A stretch of DNA of 46,018 nt from Bacteroides rodentium JCM 16496 (GTDB lineage Bacteria > Bacteroidota > Bacteroidia > Bacteroidales > Bacteroidaceae). This document shows, piece by piece, positions 5,601 through 15,660 of the stretch (position 1 is its first letter; every line of letters begins with the position of its first letter). The notes under the pieces were generated by a model. That model searched no databases, was not told the DNA's origin, and was given only the letters and a program-made list of their open reading frames with translations. Both the position numbers and the translations under genes were made by a program. Location: the NCBI RefSeq assembly GCF_000614125.1, contig NZ_BAKJ01000038.1, positions 1-46,018 of the forward strand. Direction: 5' to 3'.

Positions 5601-8279
5601 AAAAAGTTTCATCTGTCCTGTCATCTCGTCCAGTATGTCTCCTTCACTTTTACCGTGGTCGGGGTCCAGAATTTCCGGTTCTTCATCCGCTTCCTGCTCT
5701 TCGGTTGCCTGCGAGGGTTCAGGTTGGCGGGTAGGCTCCAGTTCGTTGATGGTTTCTACGGTATAGGTGGTCAGGCGCTTGCCTTTTGCCTTGAAGCCTT
5801 TTACGGCGATGAATTCGTCGGCTTCCACCACCATCGGCTCTCGGAAATTGTCGTGGCCGCCAAACACAACTTCCAAACGCGGGTAGCACTCATCTGTCAG
5901 CAGAATGAGGCTGCTGTTCTTGTTTTCTCCCAAGTAGTTCTGCTTGCGGGCGGTTGCCTCGAAGCAGAAACGCTTGATGTAAGGATAGTTCTGCTGGTCG
6001 GCATCGTAGAGCACGGCGGTCCATACTTTGTTCGGGTCGTATTTCTCCAATACGCGTATGCCGTCATCGTAGTGGTTGTTCAGGTCGAAGTTGGTGGCAT
6101 AGAACTCTCCGCTGTTCTGTACGACAAGGATGGTGTCTTCGCTCTGGAATTCTCCGAGATATTCTCCGCGTCCGTCGTAGTTGAGACGTAGCACATCACG
6201 GTCGAACCAGACTTTCCGTCCGCCCAGCGTGGAGCCTCCACGTTGTTTCAAGGCTATCTTGTGTACGGGGAGTTTCGTGAGTATGTTTCCCATGGCCTGC
6301 CGTCCCTTGATATTGATGTTGCTGAAATCTTCCTCGAAGATGATGCGGCGCACGCGCGGATTGGGTTTCAGGGTTACCTTGATGATTTCGGCTTCTCCGT
6401 TGGGATTGGCGGTGAAGTAGGTGATGCGCGAGTCGGGGGTGCCTTGTGTCACGTCGTATTCGCGGTCGCGCACGATGGAGGTGACAGCAAAACGCTTGAT
6501 ATAGCTTGTACCCTCCTTGCCGTCGCGGTAGCAGACGTTGTAGATGGTACGTTTGTCGTTCTTCTTGAAGATGTTGGCATAGAGGATGTTCTTGCCCACG
6601 AATTTCTTGTCGGCAACGGGGGTGATGATGTACTTTCCATCGCGGAAGAAGATGATGACATCATCGATGGGCGAACAGTTGCCTATGAACTCGTCTTTCT
6701 TCAATCCCGTTCCGATGAAACCCTCTTCGCGGTTGATGTACAGCTTTTCGTTGGCTTCGATGACTTTGGTTGCTTCGATGATGTCGAAGTTACGCAGTTC
6801 CGTGCGGCGGGGGAAGGCTTTGCCGTACTTCTCCTGCAACATGCGGAACCAGCTTACGGTATATTCCACGATGTTTGCCAGATGGCGGTCTATCTCCTCT
6901 ATGTCCTTTCGCATGCGTGCTATCAGCTCTTCTGCCTTGTCGGAGTTGAACTTGAGGATGCGTGCCATCTTTATCTCCATCAGCCGGAGGATGTCTTCCT
7001 TGGTCACTTCGCGGATAAAAGTCGGGTAGTAGGGAGTCAGGCGCTCATCGATATGTTCGCAGGCGGCATCCATGTTTTTGGCTTGTTCAAACTCCTTATC
7101 CTTGTAAATACGTTCTTCAATGAATATCTTTTCGAGTGAAGCGAAGTGCAGGCTTTCCAGTATCTCACCCTTGCGGATTTCCAGTTCCTGGCGTAGCAGT
7201 GCCAGCGTGTTGTCCACTGATTTGCGCAATACGTCGCTCACGGTGAGGAAGTGGGGCTTTTGGTCATCGATGACACAGCAGTTGGGAGAGATGCTCACTT
7301 CACAGTCGGTGAAGGCGTAGAGGGCATCGATGGTCTTGTCGGATGATACGCCCGGGGCCAGATGCACCAGTATTTCCACACTGCCGGATGTCAGGTCCTC
7401 TACCTTACGTATCTTGATTTTCCCTTTTTCGCTGGCCTTTACGATGGAGTCGCATACACTGGCCACCGTTTTCCCGTAAGGAATTTCTTTAATGGCAAGT
7501 GTCTTGTTGTCTATCTTCTCTATCTTGGAGCGTACGCGTATGGCACCGCCACGTTCACCGTCGTTGTATTTGGATACATCGATGCTGCCTCCCGTCTGGA
7601 AGTCGGGGTACAGCTTGAATTCTTCGTTGTGCAGATAGCTGATGGAAGCATCGCACAACTCGTTGAAGTTATGTGGCAATATTTTGGATGACAGGCCTAC
7701 GGCAATGCCTTCCACACCTTGTGCAAGCAGCAGTGGGAATTTTACCGGTAGTGTAACCGGTTCTTTGTTTCGCCCGTCATAAGAGAGTTTCCATTCGGTG
7801 GTCTTGGGATTGAATACCACGTCCAGTGCGAACTTGGAGAGGCGTGCTTCGATATAACGGGGGGCAGCGGCGCTGTCACCTGTCAGAATGTTACCCCAGT
7901 TTCCCTGGCAATCCACGAGCAAGTCTTTTTGTCCCAGCTGTACCAGGGCATCGCCGATAGAAGCATCACCGTGCGGATGGAACTGCATGGTGTGTCCCAC
8001 GATGTTCGCCACCTTGTTGTAGCGTCCGTCTTCCATACGGCGCATGGAGTGCAGGATACGTCGCTGTACGGGTTTCAGGCCATCCATGATATGGGGTACG
8101 GCACGTTCCAATATAACATATGAGGCATAGTCCAAAAACCAGTTTTGGTACATGCCGCTCAATTGGTGCTTTATATTGGCATCCTTTGCGTCCGCAGGTT
8201 TGTAATCCGAGTGTTCTTCGCTCCCGGCCGGGAGTTCCTTGTCCAAATCATCTTTCGGTGCTTCAAAATCTTCGCTCAT
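5598..8279 (-). CDS. parC: DNA topoisomerase IV subunit A
   Basis: The A subunit of the type IIA topoisomerase that decatenates chromosomes, working with ParE. Residues ~38-490 are the breakage-reunion domain: ASYVILERAVPHIMDGLKPVQRRIL, HPHGDASIGDAL (the quinolone-determining region) and SAAAPRYIEARL with catalytic Tyr142. A long coiled-coil region (~380-460) and a degenerate C-terminal beta-pinwheel (~530-810) follow, then an acidic tail ending GQMKLF. ParC is favoured over GyrA because the GyrA box (QRRGGKG) is absent and the C-terminal domain is irregular, as in Bacteroidetes ParC. At 893 residues it is full length and free of frameshifts. It is the first gene of a minus-strand group with the DUF3316 and S41 genes. 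Confidence 0.92.
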   Translation of the reverse strand: MSEDFEAPKDDLDKELPAGSEEHSDYKPADAKDANIKHQLSGMYQNWFLDYASYVILERAVPHIMDGLKPVQRRILHSMRRMEDGRYNKVANIVGHTMQFHPHGDASIGDALVQLGQKDLLVDCQGNWGNILTGDSAAAPRYIEARLSKFALDVVFNPKTTEWKLSYDGRNKEPVTLPVKFPLLLAQGVEGIAVGLSSKILPHNFNELCDASISYLHNEEFKLYPDFQTGGSIDVSKYNDGERGGAIRVRSKIEKIDNKTLAIKEIPYGKTVASVCDSIVKASEKGKIKIRKVEDLTSGSVEILVHLAPGVSSDKTIDALYAFTDCEVSISPNCCVIDDQKPHFLTVSDVLRKSVDNTLALLRQELEIRKGEILESLHFASLEKIFIEERIYKDKEFEQAKNMDAACEHIDERLTPYYPTFIREVTKEDILRLMEIKMARILKFNSDKAEELIARMRKDIEEIDRHLANIVEYTVSWFRMLQEKYGKAFPRRTELRNFDIIEATKVIEANEKLYINREEGFIGTGLKKDEFIGNCSPIDDVIIFFRDGKYIITPVADKKFVGKNILYANIFKKNDKRTIYNVCYRDGKEGTSYIKRFAVTSIVRDREYDVTQGTPDSRITYFTANPNGEAEIIKVTLKPNPRVRRIIFEEDFSNINIKGRQAMGNILTKLPVHKIALKQRGGSTLGGRKVWFDRDVLRLNYDGRGEYLGEFQSEDTILVVQNSGEFYATNFDLNNHYDDGIRVLEKYDPNKVWTAVLYDADQQNYPYIKRFCFEATARKQNYLGENKNSSLILLTDECYPRLEVVFGGHDNFREPMVVEADEFIAVKGFKAKGKRLTTYTVETINELEPTRQPEPSQATEEQEADEEPEILDPDHGKSEGDILDEMTGQMKLF

Positions 8280-8331
8280 ATTTGTTCGGGAATTGTCTAT
8301 TCTATGATATTACTGATTTTTCAGTTGCAGG

Positions 8332-8339
8332 CAAAAATA
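8332..8339 (-). promoter_or_regulatory. -7 element of the parC promoter
   Basis: The minus strand carries TATTTTTG, a perfect TAnnTTTG -7 box, ~53 bp upstream of the parC ATG. A matching TTTG -33 box at the usual spacing is not evident. Confidence 0.5.
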
Positions 8340-8521
8340 CAATTTTTGTTCGATAAATGAGAATTTACGCGGAACTATTGTGCCAAATCCGTTCCATTTT
8401 TAAAACTTCTGCCCACTAATGGAACCAATCAGTCTCTTTCCCGTTAGCAGAAATTATATTGAGGACGTGCTTCCGCCTCTTTGCGGACAGCGATGTTGCT
8501 TTTGTCTTTCTTGCCGACAAG

Positions 8522-8608
8522 TTGGCAAGGTTTTGCCACCACATTGGCAAAGCTTTGCCAAAGGCATGGCAAAACTTTGCCAATATGGTGGCAATACGCT
8601 GGCAAAGT
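8522..8608. repeat. Cluster of TTGGCAAAGCTTTGCCAA palindromes
   Basis: A perfect 18-bp palindrome (8544-8561) is flanked by two near copies, TTGGCAAGGTTTTGCCA (8522-8538) and TGGCAAAACTTTGCCA (8566-8581), spaced ~22 bp apart. Partial half-sites (GTGGCAATA, CTGGCAAAG) extend to ~8606. The cluster lies ~95 bp after the last PUL gene. It could be a tandem transcription-ending structure, a REP-like repeat, or an operator array. Confidence 0.8.
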
Positions 8609-8700
8609 AACTTGCTGGCTTGTTGTGTGTTGGCTCAAATTGTGCAGCGATATCATCACAAGGGTGAAGAGATACCGGGCAGATTCTGCCGACGGATTCA

Positions 8701-11538
8701 TTATTTTGTGAATTTCCATTCGTCAAATAAGAACTTTCCGTTTCCGAATACGAAGTAAATATCGTGTTTACCTTTAATCTGTTTGTCCAACGGCTTTGTC
8801 AATGTTTGCCACGTATCGGTATCAAAGGTCAAGGTGGATAGGAGCGGACCGTCTGGACTGTCCATGTGTATTTCGATGGAGCCTTTCCCTTTTATCTTCA
8901 TCTGTATGGCTTGAGGTGATTGCGGGAATTCCGCACCGCGGACACAGATGGTCTGTCCGCTCTTGTTTCCTACGGCAGCCATGTTGCCCGTCTGTCCGGT
9001 CGGTTCAAAGGCAACGCCGCGTGTGGCGGCTGTGGTCTCGGCCTGTTGCTGCGCAAACGGGTCGAGAGGCTTGATTTGTGAAACGCCCTTGGCTGTGGCT
9101 GTGCCCATGTGGATAGTGAGGTTCTTTTCGTCTACCTCTATTTCTTCCACGCAGATACTGCGGACGCCCACTTTGAGGTCGCGGCTGTCCTGCAAGCCCA
9201 GTGAGTGGTAGAAGAGATAGTACTTCCCTTGAAATTTTGCCAGATGCGTATGGTTGTTGCTGTCGGACATGCCATAGTCGCCGGGATTTTTGAAGTAGTT
9301 GTCACGGTAGGTCCAGCTGTCTGTCTCAAGTGGCGTGCGGCTCGTCATGTAGCTCATGCAGCACCGGCTCGGCTTGTCTATATCCTTGTGGGGCCATGCA
9401 TCCCGGTTCTTCCAGTTGGTGTTGTAGGTGTAAATCCAAGTGCCGTTCAGATAGTTCAGTTCGTTTGCTTCAAAGTGGTATGGCGCTTTTATTTCAACTA
9501 TTTCGCTGTCCAGCGTCTTCATGTCATTTGCCAGCCGCACGATGCGTGCGTCTCCGGGAATGTATCGTCGCTGTCGCCCCCGCCAAAGGAGAGCCAGCCG
9601 ATGCCCTTGTCGTCGATGACTACTCCCGGGTCGAAGGGAGCCTTGCACTTGCCGAGTCCTGGAGTATTGCCGTCTACCACGCATTTGCCCAATGGGTCTG
9701 TCCAGGGCCCCACGGGGGAAGTGGCGGTCAGCATACCTACACCGGAACCGCTGTTGGAGTAGTACAGATAGAAGTGTGTTTTGCCGTCGGCCTCCTTGCG
9801 CGAAGCATGGAAGGTGCCCACGAAGCCATTCCCCAGGGAGCCAGAGCCTTTACATTGATTACTCCGTGATAGGTCCAGTTCACCATGTCATCGGAAGAGA
9901 CCATCGTCAGCGAATGGATGTGCTGATAGGTGTTTTTCCCGTTACGGCCCACTACATCATATTGCTGGTGGTCGTTAGTGCCGTACACATAAATGCGGCC
10001 GTCGTGCACCACTGCTGTGGGGTCGGCCATGTATTGGAAGTCGAGAAGGGGATTGGCATTGCCGGTAGAGAACTTGGGCGAGAATTCAAAAGATTCTTCC
10101 AAAGCGCTGTCTGTAGAAACCGGAATGTTTTCAGAAGAGGCAATGTTGTCTGCCCGGAAGGGGGCTAAGGGGATGCCTTCCGTTGAAAAAAGGTTGCCTT
10201 GAGCAGCGTCACTAAAGCAGTAGCGAATGGAAACCGGGCCTTCGATTCCTTTTACCGGGACAATCAGCTTTCCCCCGTCTATCCTGGCCCGGGCCTCTTG
10301 CCATTCCTGGCCGGCTGCGGCCATCATCAGCCCCTCTATCCTTTTTCCGTGTACGGCCAGTCCGTTCTTTATGTCTTTGAAAGAGATTGTCACATGATTG
10401 CCTTTGCGGCAGGCGCTTTCAAAGACCGGGCTTTTATAGGGGCCTGCATATATATGGTATGTATCGTCCAGTGCAAGATTGGCGAGACGTTTGCCTACGC
10501 TTCTTTTGTCACGTGGATGGATGTCCTGCACATTGTCCACCAAATCTGACACGGTAATCATCTTGACCTTGTCCAGCATTTCGGGCAACATGGCCTGCTG
10601 CTCGCGTAGCAGTGCCGGTCCGTTGTCTTTGGAGTGGTATTGGAAGGGGGCTATCTGGACCAGATAGAATGGGAATTCCTTGTTAAATCCGGTACGCCAC
10701 GAGCCTATCAGCCGCTGCATCACCCGGGCGTAGGAGCTGGCACGGCCTTGGTTGGCTTCTCCCTGATACCAGATGCATCCGGCAATGCCGTAGGGCATCA
10801 CGGGATAAATCATGCTGTTGTACAACGTGCCTGTTTCAGCCGGAAACCAAGGATTGGATTCATACGGATAGTCGCACAAGACCGGGTCGCTCATTACGCA
10901 TTCGCGGGGCGTCCATGTCTCGGCGGTGGTTCCGCCCCATGCGGCTACGATGATTCCTACCGGCACGTCCAGCTCTTCCTGGATGTTGCGGCCGAAGAAG
11001 TAGGCCAGGGCACTCGTGCTGCGCATCGTTTCGGGCGTGCACTGTGTCCATTGCGAGAAACAGTTTTCTTGAGGGAACGGGGCGGCTATTCTGGCCACGT
11101 GAAAAATCCGGAGATTGGGACAATGGGCATTTGCCGTTTCCTCGTCTCCGTTCTTTATGCCGTGGTTGGCGCTCCATTCCATGTTGGACTGCCCGCTACA
11201 CAGCCAGACTTCGCCCAGCATGACATCGGTCAAGGTTACTTCGGACGAGCCGCTGAAACGAATCTCATAAGGTCCGCCGCTTCGCCGGAAGGTACACGGG
11301 CCGACCATTTCCCCGTATTATTGACTTGGGTCTTGATTATTTCTCCTTTCATCCATTCGGGGGCGATGGAAATTGTTTCTCCCGGAATACCCCATCCCCA
11401 GAAAGTAAGTTCTGAGTTACGTTGTAGCACCATATGGTTGGAAAATATGGCAGGGAGTTGTATCGCTGCTTGCAATTTCAGGATGCCGAGCAGCATAAAT
11501 AAACTTAAAAGGGTAAGATAATGATGATATTTTTTCAT
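8701..11538 (-). CDS. Acetylesterase (SASA/DUF303) - GH43 fusion with C-terminal CBM-like domain, frameshifted
   Basis: One secreted multidomain enzyme. The start at MKKYHHYLTL (11538) gives a signal peptide. Residues ~25-480 are a sialate-O-acetylesterase-type SGNH domain: VWLCSGQSNMEW (catalytic Ser), CIWYQGEANQG and DIHPRDK (catalytic His). A five-bladed GH43 follows (DPTAVVHDGRIYVYGTND, WAPSM, DPGVVIDDKGIGWLSFGGGD, a Glu in IKAPYHFEANEL). The last ~130 residues look like a beta-sandwich carbohydrate-binding module ending FDEWKFTK. It would remove acetyl and arabinosyl-type substituents from the same oligosaccharide. Three one-base losses break the frame near 11277, 9796 and 9555; restoring one base at each rejoins EAGGPYEIRF, MLRAKEADGK and DTFPGDARIV. 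It is the last gene of the PUL strand. Confidence 0.85.
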
Positions 11539-11587
11539 ACGAATATTTATTTCCATAATGCAAATTAATAGCTGTTTTTAGAAACCA

Positions 11588-13978
11588 TTACATTTTAACC
11601 GTTACTTTTTTCCCATTATAAGCCACTACCTTTTTTGCGCCATCAGCAGTTACTATGTTGAATTTCCGTTCTTTCAACATACCGGAAAACTCTCCTTTAC
11701 GATTTTCGATAGTGAGCATGCGAGTACGGTCATTCCATTTCATCGTAATGGTGCTGTACATTCCTTTTTCATAATTGTAGTTGTCATTCTCGTCTTCGTA
11801 AAGTGTGAATTCGCCGTTACAACCGGGATACACTTTTATCTCCAAGTTGTCCCATGATTTTTCGGTGCTATACTGCACTTCGGGACCTATTGGCAGGATG
11901 GAACCTGCTTTCACATAAAGTGGTAAAATGTCAATAGGGGTATCTTTCACGATGTATTGTCCGCCGGAGTGTTTCTGATTGGTCCAAAAATCATACCATT
12001 CCGTATTTTCAGGCAGATATATTCGCATAGACTTAACGGTACTGAAATCTTCTACACGGATGGTGTCCGAAACTGTTTGGGTATACATGGGTTGGGTTAC
12101 AGGGCATACCAATAGGGATTTGCCAAACATATACTGATTGTGGATGTTCCACACGTTGCGATCGTGGGCAAAATCCATTGCCAAGGCACGCATGAAGCTG
12201 GACTGATTGGCAGTTACCTCCCAGGCAGTTGTGTAGATGTATGGTAACAAACTGTAGCGTAACCGAATGTATTTCTCAATCGCATCGTATATTGGCTCGC
12301 CTTTTTTGCCGAATTGATAGATTTCTCTGGGAGCACCTTCCCCATGTGACCGCATCATGGGACAGAATGTACCGAACTGTATCCAACGGGCATAAAGCTC
12401 GCGATAATCCGGGTCATCCAGCATCAAGGGATATTGCCATAGGAAGAATCCGCCGATATCGCTGTTCCAATGGGGAATGCCGCATAGTGAGAAGTTTAAT
12501 CCCGCAGGTATTTGCTTCTCCAAAACTTCCCATGATGCTGTGATATCTCCTGTCCATGTATTGGCACCATAACGTTGCTGGCCGGCAAAGGCTGAGCGGG
12601 TAAGGATAAATACGCGTTTATCCGAAGTTACGGCACGCTGGTGGTCGTACACTCCACCTACACTCATTAAAGGATAGGCATTGCGTACTTTACGGAATGA
12701 CCCCAAATAGGTGGGCGTGTCAAAATCTTCAGGAATGGGGTGAAAATGGTCGGGTTCGGTAGAGTCCATCCACCAGCCGTCTATACCCACAGAACGTAGG
12801 TTCTCGTTCAGGTACTTCCAATAGATGTCGCGTGCTTGCGGATGGTAGGCATCGTACACGCGGGCACCGGATGGATAGTCCATATTGGGAGGCCACTTCT
12901 CGGAACCGGATTCGGGCCATGTGCGGAAGTTGAAGAGCATGTTCCCTTTGTCTAACTCGCGATAGGGTTTGGTATGTGGTCCGAAAGCTGACCAAATGGA
13001 GATAATAATGTGGGCGTTCATTCCGTGTATGTCTTCCATCATTTTTTGGGGGTCGGGGAATTCTTCGTTCAAAAAATCCATTGCGTTCCACAAGTAGTTG
13101 CTTCCCCAGTATCTCCAATCCTGGATAATTCCATCGAGGGGCACACCCAGTTCGCGGTATTTTTGCACTACGCCAACAATCTCTTTTTGGCTTTTGTAGC
13201 GTTCACGGCTTTGCCAGAATCCATATGTCCATAATGGAAACATGGGCACTTGTCCTGTGAGGTAGCGCATCTGGGCAACTACTCCATCGGCATTTTCGCC
13301 GTACATGAAGTAGTAGTCAATGCAGTCGCCGACTTCAGAAAGAAAGGATGTCTCTTCTTGATTGTCTTTGAAGATGGTTGGCGAATAGTTGTCCCAAAAG
13401 AGACCGTAGCCTTTGACGGACTGGAAGAAGGGAATCACATCCTCAAGATTGTCTTGGATAAGGCGTTTGGTCTGGTTACGTTGCGACATTTTGCCGTTTT
13501 GCAATTGTCCCAATCCATAAATAGCTTCGTCTTTCTCTAAGGTGAACGATTGATAAACGCTGAAGGTTTTTGTGCCGGCATCATTGAAATCATCAAAACG
13601 TGCGCCTTTATTTTGTTCCTGCAACAGCGATTTCCCATCGGAAGAGGCAAAAGTTATCTGTCCGGTCTCTTCGTTGAGATGGACTGTGAGCTGATGGCTT
13701 TTGATAGTCAATATGCCCTCTTTCGAAGAAACGGATAGTTTTACTTTTTCCGGTTGCCCGATGACCGACAAGCTTTCTTTGGTATACTTCCAGCCGTCAG
13801 GCGATTTTAAGATTCTCACTGTGACAGGAGAGAAGAAGCTAATATCTATATTTATACCTTGCACAGTGCTTTTTATGCCTTGTGAGGTGCGTTGGTAGGT
13901 TTGTGCTCTGCCTTGTTCTGCTATGAAAAATATCAGCATCAGCAGGACAAATAGTCTTAAAAAGAATCCCTTTTTCAT
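11588..13978 (-). CDS. GH31 alpha-glycosidase (probable alpha-xylosidase)
   Basis: A 796-residue secreted enzyme with signal peptide MKKGFFLRLFVLLMLIFFIAEQGRA. An N-terminal beta-sandwich (~30-230) is followed by the (beta/alpha)8 barrel. The nucleophile Asp is in GIDGWWMDSTEPD, the acid/base Asp in TWTGD, and PHWNSDIGGF is the usual substrate loop. A C-terminal beta-domain follows. The family includes alpha-xylosidases and alpha-glucosidases. In a locus with GH5, SGBP-B and beta-galactosidases, removal of non-reducing xylose from xyloglucan oligosaccharides is the best guess. It is shorter than the known xyloglucan GH31 with a PA14 insert, and I see no PA14 here. It starts 14 bp after the GH29 stop. 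The reading frame is intact. Confidence 0.88.
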   Translation of the reverse strand: MKKGFFLRLFVLLMLIFFIAEQGRAQTYQRTSQGIKSTVQGINIDISFFSPVTVRILKSPDGWKYTKESLSVIGQPEKVKLSVSSKEGILTIKSHQLTVHLNEETGQITFASSDGKSLLQEQNKGARFDDFNDAGTKTFSVYQSFTLEKDEAIYGLGQLQNGKMSQRNQTKRLIQDNLEDVIPFFQSVKGYGLFWDNYSPTIFKDNQEETSFLSEVGDCIDYYFMYGENADGVVAQMRYLTGQVPMFPLWTYGFWQSRERYKSQKEIVGVVQKYRELGVPLDGIIQDWRYWGSNYLWNAMDFLNEEFPDPQKMMEDIHGMNAHIIISIWSAFGPHTKPYRELDKGNMLFNFRTWPESGSEKWPPNMDYPSGARVYDAYHPQARDIYWKYLNENLRSVGIDGWWMDSTEPDHFHPIPEDFDTPTYLGSFRKVRNAYPLMSVGGVYDHQRAVTSDKRVFILTRSAFAGQQRYGANTWTGDITASWEVLEKQIPAGLNFSLCGIPHWNSDIGGFFLWQYPLMLDDPDYRELYARWIQFGTFCPMMRSHGEGAPREIYQFGKKGEPIYDAIEKYIRLRYSLLPYIYTTAWEVTANQSSFMRALAMDFAHDRNVWNIHNQYMFGKSLLVCPVTQPMYTQTVSDTIRVEDFSTVKSMRIYLPENTEWYDFWTNQKHSGGQYIVKDTPIDILPLYVKAGSILPIGPEVQYSTEKSWDNLEIKVYPGCNGEFTLYEDENDNYNYEKGMYSTITMKWNDRTRMLTIENRKGEFSGMLKERKFNIVTADGAKKVVAYNGKKVTVKM

Positions 13979-13992
13979 ACAATATCAGCAGT

Positions 13993-15607
13993 TTAACGGT
14001 TAGTGATTTTCAGTACCAAAGAAATAGGATTGGGTGTCTTGTCTTTGGGAAGGTCAATAAGCAAGCCTTTGGAAGTTCTTCTGAACTTTGCCTTTCCGCC
14101 TCCTAATAATTCTACCTTTTCGATTTCTCCTTTGCAGTAGGGACTGCCGGTAGCCAGTGATTTTATCTGTATTTTTCCGTCTGAGGGCCATTTCATGATA
14201 TGGGCATACAAGTATTTCCCTTTTTTCACAAACCGGATGTCGGCAGAAGTGTAGGGTGCGTTCTTGCCTTCGTTGAATCCTGCTCCGTCCAAAGGTATTG
14301 CTGTTTCTGTGGAGGGACCTTCACCATAAATACACCAGGGACGTGTGTCGAATATTCCTTCTCCGTTCACCTCCATCCAGGCGGCTATGTCTTCCAGAAT
14401 TTTTTCTTCCTTGTCGTCGATGGTGCCGTTTCCTTTCATGGGTACGCTTAGTAATAGGTTGCCATTTTTACTGACGATGTCAATGAGCATGTGGATGACG
14501 GTCTCGGCTGATTTATACCAGTTGTCTTCGTAAGCAGAGCGGTTATAGTGCCAAGTACCGAGCAACTACAGGTTTGCCACGCCTTGTCCTGGCATTCCGA
14601 TGGAACCCCTTTTTCTACATCCCATACGATGGCCTCTTTATGTTTAGCTTCCAGCTTCTTTCCGAAGACTACAGCATTGAGCTTGCCTTTGTGAAGCTTC
14701 ATGTTCTGGTTGTAATAGTGAGAGACTACTTTCAGTCCCGTATCGTTGATGGGCCAGAAGGGGAGTACACTGTCATCGAAGTAGAGCAAGTCGGGGTGAT
14801 ACTTGTTTATCATGTCCACAGTACGGTCGAAGAAGTTGTCGTAGTAGCTTTGTGGGGGTACGGAGGTCCCTTCGGGCCAATCCCATGCCACCCAAGCATG
14901 TCCGCTCAGGGCATGATTCTGTACGTATAGTTCTTGCGGGTCATAGCCTTCCCACCATTTTCCCTTGCCGTCTTCCTTTGTCAGTATGCGGGCATCGTAA
15001 GAGATTCCTGCGTACGGGCCTTTCTTGTCTGCTCCTTGTGCGGTTTCGTACCACGTCCAGGCATGGAGGAGTGGATGCTGACGCCGAAGGGCAGTTTGTT
15101 TTTACGGGCTGCTTTCTCCCATTCACCCAGTACGTTTCGTTTGGGGCCCATGTTGACGGAGTTCCATGATTGGTATTTACTGTCCCACAAGTCCATGTTG
15201 TCGTGATGGTTGCCCATGGCAAAGAAGTATTGGGCACCGGTTTTCTTAAAAAGGGCCACTAATTTTTCCGGGTTCCATTTCTCGGCCTTCCATTCATTGA
15301 TGACGTCCTTAAAACCGAATTCGGAAGGGTGGCCATAGTGCTCGAGGTGCCATTTGTAGGCAGCGCTGCCTTCTTCGTACATACCACGACCGTACCAGTC
15401 GCCAGCTTCGGGTTGACACTGTGGACCCCAGTGCGCCCAGATGCCGAATTTGGCATTGCGGAACCATTCGGGTACTCTGTATTGGGACAAGGACTCCCAA
15501 GTAGGTGCGAACTTGCCCGATTCGGCTTTCTCTTGTTGTGCCAATGCACTACTCCCCTGCAAGATACAGGCAGATAGGAGAATCATTTTAAAGATGTTTT
15601 TTTTCAT
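13993..15607 (-). CDS. GH29 alpha-L-fucosidase, frameshifted
   Basis: The start at MKKNIFKMILLSACILQ (15607) gives a signal peptide. The family is recognised from VPEWFRNAKFGIWAHWGP, GAQYFFAMGNHHDNMDLW and PDLLYFDDSVLPFW, whose Asp is at the GH29 nucleophile position, plus a C-terminal beta-sandwich. It would release alpha-L-fucose, for example from fucosylated galactose in xyloglucan. One base is missing near 15065 (restores SIHSSHAWTWYE) and one near 14562 (restores CLGTWHYNRS), so two conserved segments are split over three frames in the supplied sequence. The repaired length is ~538 residues, normal for the family. It lies 53 bp after the GH2 gene. Confidence 0.85.
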
Positions 15608-15660
15608 ACTATTATTTATAAGATGTTTTTTTCTATTTTTTGAATGCATTGATTAACGGA

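Larger units (their letters stand above)
8280..8700. other. Non-coding stretch between parC and the PUL
   Basis: 421 bp with no credible gene. Short overlapping ORFs on both strands span the palindrome cluster, mirror each other and have no start signals. The parC side holds the promoter. The PUL side holds the palindrome cluster, which may end the long PUL transcript. Confidence 0.7.

Noticed and set aside
6243..7139. 298-codon plus-strand ORF across parC
   Set aside because: It is antisense to a full-length, strongly conserved parC, and its product is of biased composition (Val/Phe/Asp rich) with no motif.
8419..8758. Several overlapping short ORFs in the parC-PUL gap
   Set aside because: They arise on both strands from the TTGGCAAAG palindromes, mirror each other, and have no ribosome binding site or family pattern.
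10634..11521. 295-codon plus-strand ORF across the acetylesterase domain
   Set aside because: It is the complement of the conserved SGNH-domain codons, with no start signal and no recognisable motif.
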